Positions 62,313 to 64,000 of a stretch of DNA of 64,000 bases are shown here, one piece after another. Positions within the stretch are counted from its first letter, which is position 1; each line of letters begins with the position of its first letter. The notes under the pieces were generated by a model. That model had not been told where the DNA came from, did no database searches, and saw only the letters and a program-made list of their open reading frames with translations. The position numbers and the translations under genes were made by a program. The DNA comes from Roseibium porphyridii (GTDB lineage Bacteria; Pseudomonadota; Alphaproteobacteria; Rhizobiales; Stappiaceae): the NCBI RefSeq assembly GCF_026191725.2, contig NZ_CP120863.1, positions 3,204,001 through 3,268,000 on the forward strand. The letters run 5' to 3'.

Positions 62313-63154
62313 GCACGGTCACCACGCCCAAGCTGTCGGTACAGGGACTTACCAAATCATATGACGGGACACCTGTGCTGGAACGGGTCGACCTTCTGGT
62401 CGAAGACGGATCTTTCTGCACGATCGTTGGCGCATCAGGCTGCGGTAAATCTACGTTCTTGCGCATGCTGTTGTCGCAGGAGCTGCCGACACGCGGCCAA
62501 ATTCTCCTTGATGGTGAACCCCTCCCCGATGAACCAACGCCGGACAGGGGTATCGTATTCCAAAAGTATTCGGTGTTTTCCCATCTTACCGTTGCGGAGA
62601 ACCTTATCCTAGCCGCGGAATTCGCGGCTGCTCCGTTGTCAGGTCGGCTTTTCGGAAAATCCCGTCGTCAAGCGATGGGTGACATAGATGAAATTCTGGA
62701 CCGAATTGGCCTGAAAGCAGCGGCAGACCGCTACCCCGTGCAGTTGTCGGGAGGGATGCAGCAACGGTTGGCAATAGCGCAGGCGCTGATCAAGAAGCCC
62801 AACATCTTGTTGCTTGATGAACCCTTCGGCGCCCTGGATCCAGGCATTCGCGTCGACATGCACGAGTTGCTTTTGGGTCTTTGGAAAGACCTTGGCATGA
62901 CCATCTTCATGGTCACGCACGACATCCATGAAGCCTTCAAACTTGGCACTCGTCTGCTGGTATTCGACAAGGTTCGCCACGACCCGCAGGCCCCGGACGC
63001 CTATGGGGCAACCATCACTTACGACCTGCCTTTGTCATCGCCGAATTCTTCGCCGGAAAAACTGCCGGAAGATATCGCAGGTGCGATCCGTCGACCGGAA
63101 AAACAACCATTTCCCAATGCCCAACTACCCAAAATACACGAGGAACGCTCATGA
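62309..63154 (+). CDS. ABC transporter ATP-binding protein, guanidine-associated
   Basis: 281 residues from ATG 62309 (ATGA overlap with the permease stop). Walker A GASGCGKST near residue 46, signature LSGGMQQRLAIAQAL, Walker B ILLLDEPFGALDP, and H-loop VTHDIHEA. Family of SsuB/TauB-type importers. Powers guanidinium uptake with the two preceding genes. Its stop overlaps the gdmH start by 4 bases. Confidence 0.94.
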   Translation: MSTVTTPKLSVQGLTKSYDGTPVLERVDLLVEDGSFCTIVGASGCGKSTFLRMLLSQELPTRGQILLDGEPLPDEPTPDRGIVFQKYSVFSHLTVAENLILAAEFAAAPLSGRLFGKSRRQAMGDIDEILDRIGLKAAADRYPVQLSGGMQQRLAIAQALIKKPNILLLDEPFGALDPGIRVDMHELLLGLWKDLGMTIFMVTHDIHEAFKLGTRLLVFDKVRHDPQAPDAYGATITYDLPLSSPNSSPEKLPEDIAGAIRRPEKQPFPNAQLPKIHEERS

Positions 63155-64000
63155 GCCTGTTTGATCGATCTGTCCCGGCAACACTGCAAAGAGCAGCTGG
63201 TCTGGTCCGGCGAGACCCCACGACAAGGCAACACCATCCGGACTTCGACAAGCTTCAGTTGCGTGGTTGGAAGGCCGCGGAAAAAGAAGGCGCTTTGCCA
63301 AGCGCAGCCTGGGAGAAAGAAAAGGCGTGGGCTCTCAGAATGGGGTTGACTGGATCTGACAGCCTTACCGACAAATCCATTCCAACCTTTGCACGTGGTG
63401 AATTGCCCCACTATGCGGGCATCAATACGTTCCTCAAAGCGCCCTATATCGAAGACGTCACGAAAGTTGGCGCGTATGATGCTGCCGTCATTGGTATTCC
63501 GTTTGATGGTGGGACGACTTATCGCCCGGGCACCCGTTTCGGGCCTCAAGGTGTGCGCCGGATTTCGGCACTCTACACGCCCTACAACTATGAAATGGGT
63601 GTTGACCTCCGCGAACAGATGACGCTTTGCGATGTCGGCGACATTTTCACCATACCTGCAAATATCGAAAAAACGTTCGACCAGATAACGCGGGCCGTTT
63701 CACATGTGGCGTCTTCTGGCGCTTTGCCAATCATGATCGGCGGTGATCATTCCATCGGTTTCCCGTGTGTTCGCGGCATTGCGCAATGTACCTCCAAACG
63801 TATCGGTATCGTTCATTTCGATCGACATATAGATATTCAGGAAAAAGACCTCGACGAGCGCATGCACACAACGCCGTGGTTCCATGCGACGGATCTGGTG
63901 AATGTTCCGGCGGTCAATCTCGTTCAGATCGGCATTGGTGGCTGGCAGGTGCCGCGCGAAGGGGTGGAGGTTGCCCGCGAGCGCAATACCAACATTTTCA
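63151..64000 (+). CDS. gdmH: Guanidine hydrolase GdmH (ureohydrolase family), 5' part
   Basis: 283 codons are visible and the gene runs off the right edge. Ureohydrolase (arginase/agmatinase) fold with metal ligands MIGGDHSIG and VHFDRHIDIQEKDLDERMHT then PWFHAT. The form HFDRHxD, in place of HxDAHxD, together with ERMHTTPWFHAT and IGIGGWQVPREGVE, is characteristic of the nickel-dependent guanidine hydrolases described in cyanobacteria (Sll1077), and not of agmatinase. It splits guanidine to urea and ammonia. Follows the riboswitch-controlled transporter. Nickel-insertion factors (HypA/HypB-like) are usual neighbours and may lie beyond the edge. Confidence 0.92.
   Translation, partial: MSLFDRSVPATLQRAAGLVRRDPTTRQHHPDFDKLQLRGWKAAEKEGALPSAAWEKEKAWALRMGLTGSDSLTDKSIPTFARGELPHYAGINTFLKAPYIEDVTKVGAYDAAVIGIPFDGGTTYRPGTRFGPQGVRRISALYTPYNYEMGVDLREQMTLCDVGDIFTIPANIEKTFDQITRAVSHVASSGALPIMIGGDHSIGFPCVRGIAQCTSKRIGIVHFDRHIDIQEKDLDERMHTTPWFHATDLVNVPAVNLVQIGIGGWQVPREGVEVARERNTNIF

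Noticed and set aside
63151..64000. Last gene as agmatinase (speB)
   Set aside because: HFDRHID in place of HxDAHxD, plus ERMHTTPWFHAT and the riboswitch context, point to guanidine hydrolase.

Overview
The window looks like a chromosomal segment of a marine alphaproteobacterium of the order Hyphomicrobiales, most like the Stappiaceae (Roseibium/Labrenzia/Stappia). That placement is inferred from three things: the rlpA-dac-tmk-holB-tatD housekeeping block, a form I aerobic CO dehydrogenase operon, and a tripartite tricarboxylate transporter locus. No replication origin, prophage, insertion sequence or CRISPR array was seen. Both ends cut genes: a TetR/RutR-type regulator at the left and a guanidine hydrolase at the right.

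Layout. 1-10 kb: ribosome-rescue hydrolase ArfB; a membrane 7TMR-DISM/AraC regulator divergent from a large autotransporter; an IalB-like protein; a CtlX-type amidinohydrolase divergent from an Lrp/AsnC regulator; and a small lipoprotein. 10-17 kb: a minus-strand housekeeping block (recX, MBL hydrolase, tatD, holB, tmk, an S11 peptidase homologue, rlpA), then tRNA-Ser(TGA). The S11 protein has lost its catalytic residues in all three active-site motifs.

17.7-38.1 kb is the most notable region. It is an alginate-type exopolysaccharide locus with an Alg44-like PilZ/HlyD protein, an Alg8-like polymerase, an SGNH protein, a small membrane protein, an AlgK-like Sel1 protein, AlgI, an unassigned periplasmic protein and GDP-mannose dehydrogenase AlgD. 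It also encodes its own heme-c-type hybrid histidine kinase and a sigma-54 response regulator. Five transcription units carry -24/-12 (sigma-54) promoter sequences: an RTX/DUF4114 protein, alg44-alg8, the long operon that includes the regulator, a degenerate phosphomannomutase-like HAD protein plus Nudix hydrolase, and algD. Four of these have a related AT-rich motif about 75-95 bp upstream, where activator binding would be expected. AlgE, AlgG, AlgL, AlgF and AlgA are not in the window. The simplest reading is a self-regulated, redox- or gas-responsive, c-di-GMP-gated polymannuronate-like capsule or matrix, with the RTX protein as a calcium-binding matrix partner.

38-50 kb: a polycarboxylate catabolic locus. 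It has a TctC binding protein, a fused TctA-TctB permease, a PrpF-family isomerase, a small orphan protein, a 2-hydroxyacid dehydrogenase, the TctD/TctE two-component system, TcuB/TcuA (tricarballylate oxidation) and a LysR regulator. 50-60 kb: coxC-M-S-L-D-E-F-G plus a small ORF, encoding form I CO dehydrogenase (active-site loop AYRCSFR) and its maturation factors. 60-64 kb: a guanidine-I (ykkC) riboswitch ahead of an ABC transporter operon that ends in the nickel guanidine hydrolase gene gdmH.
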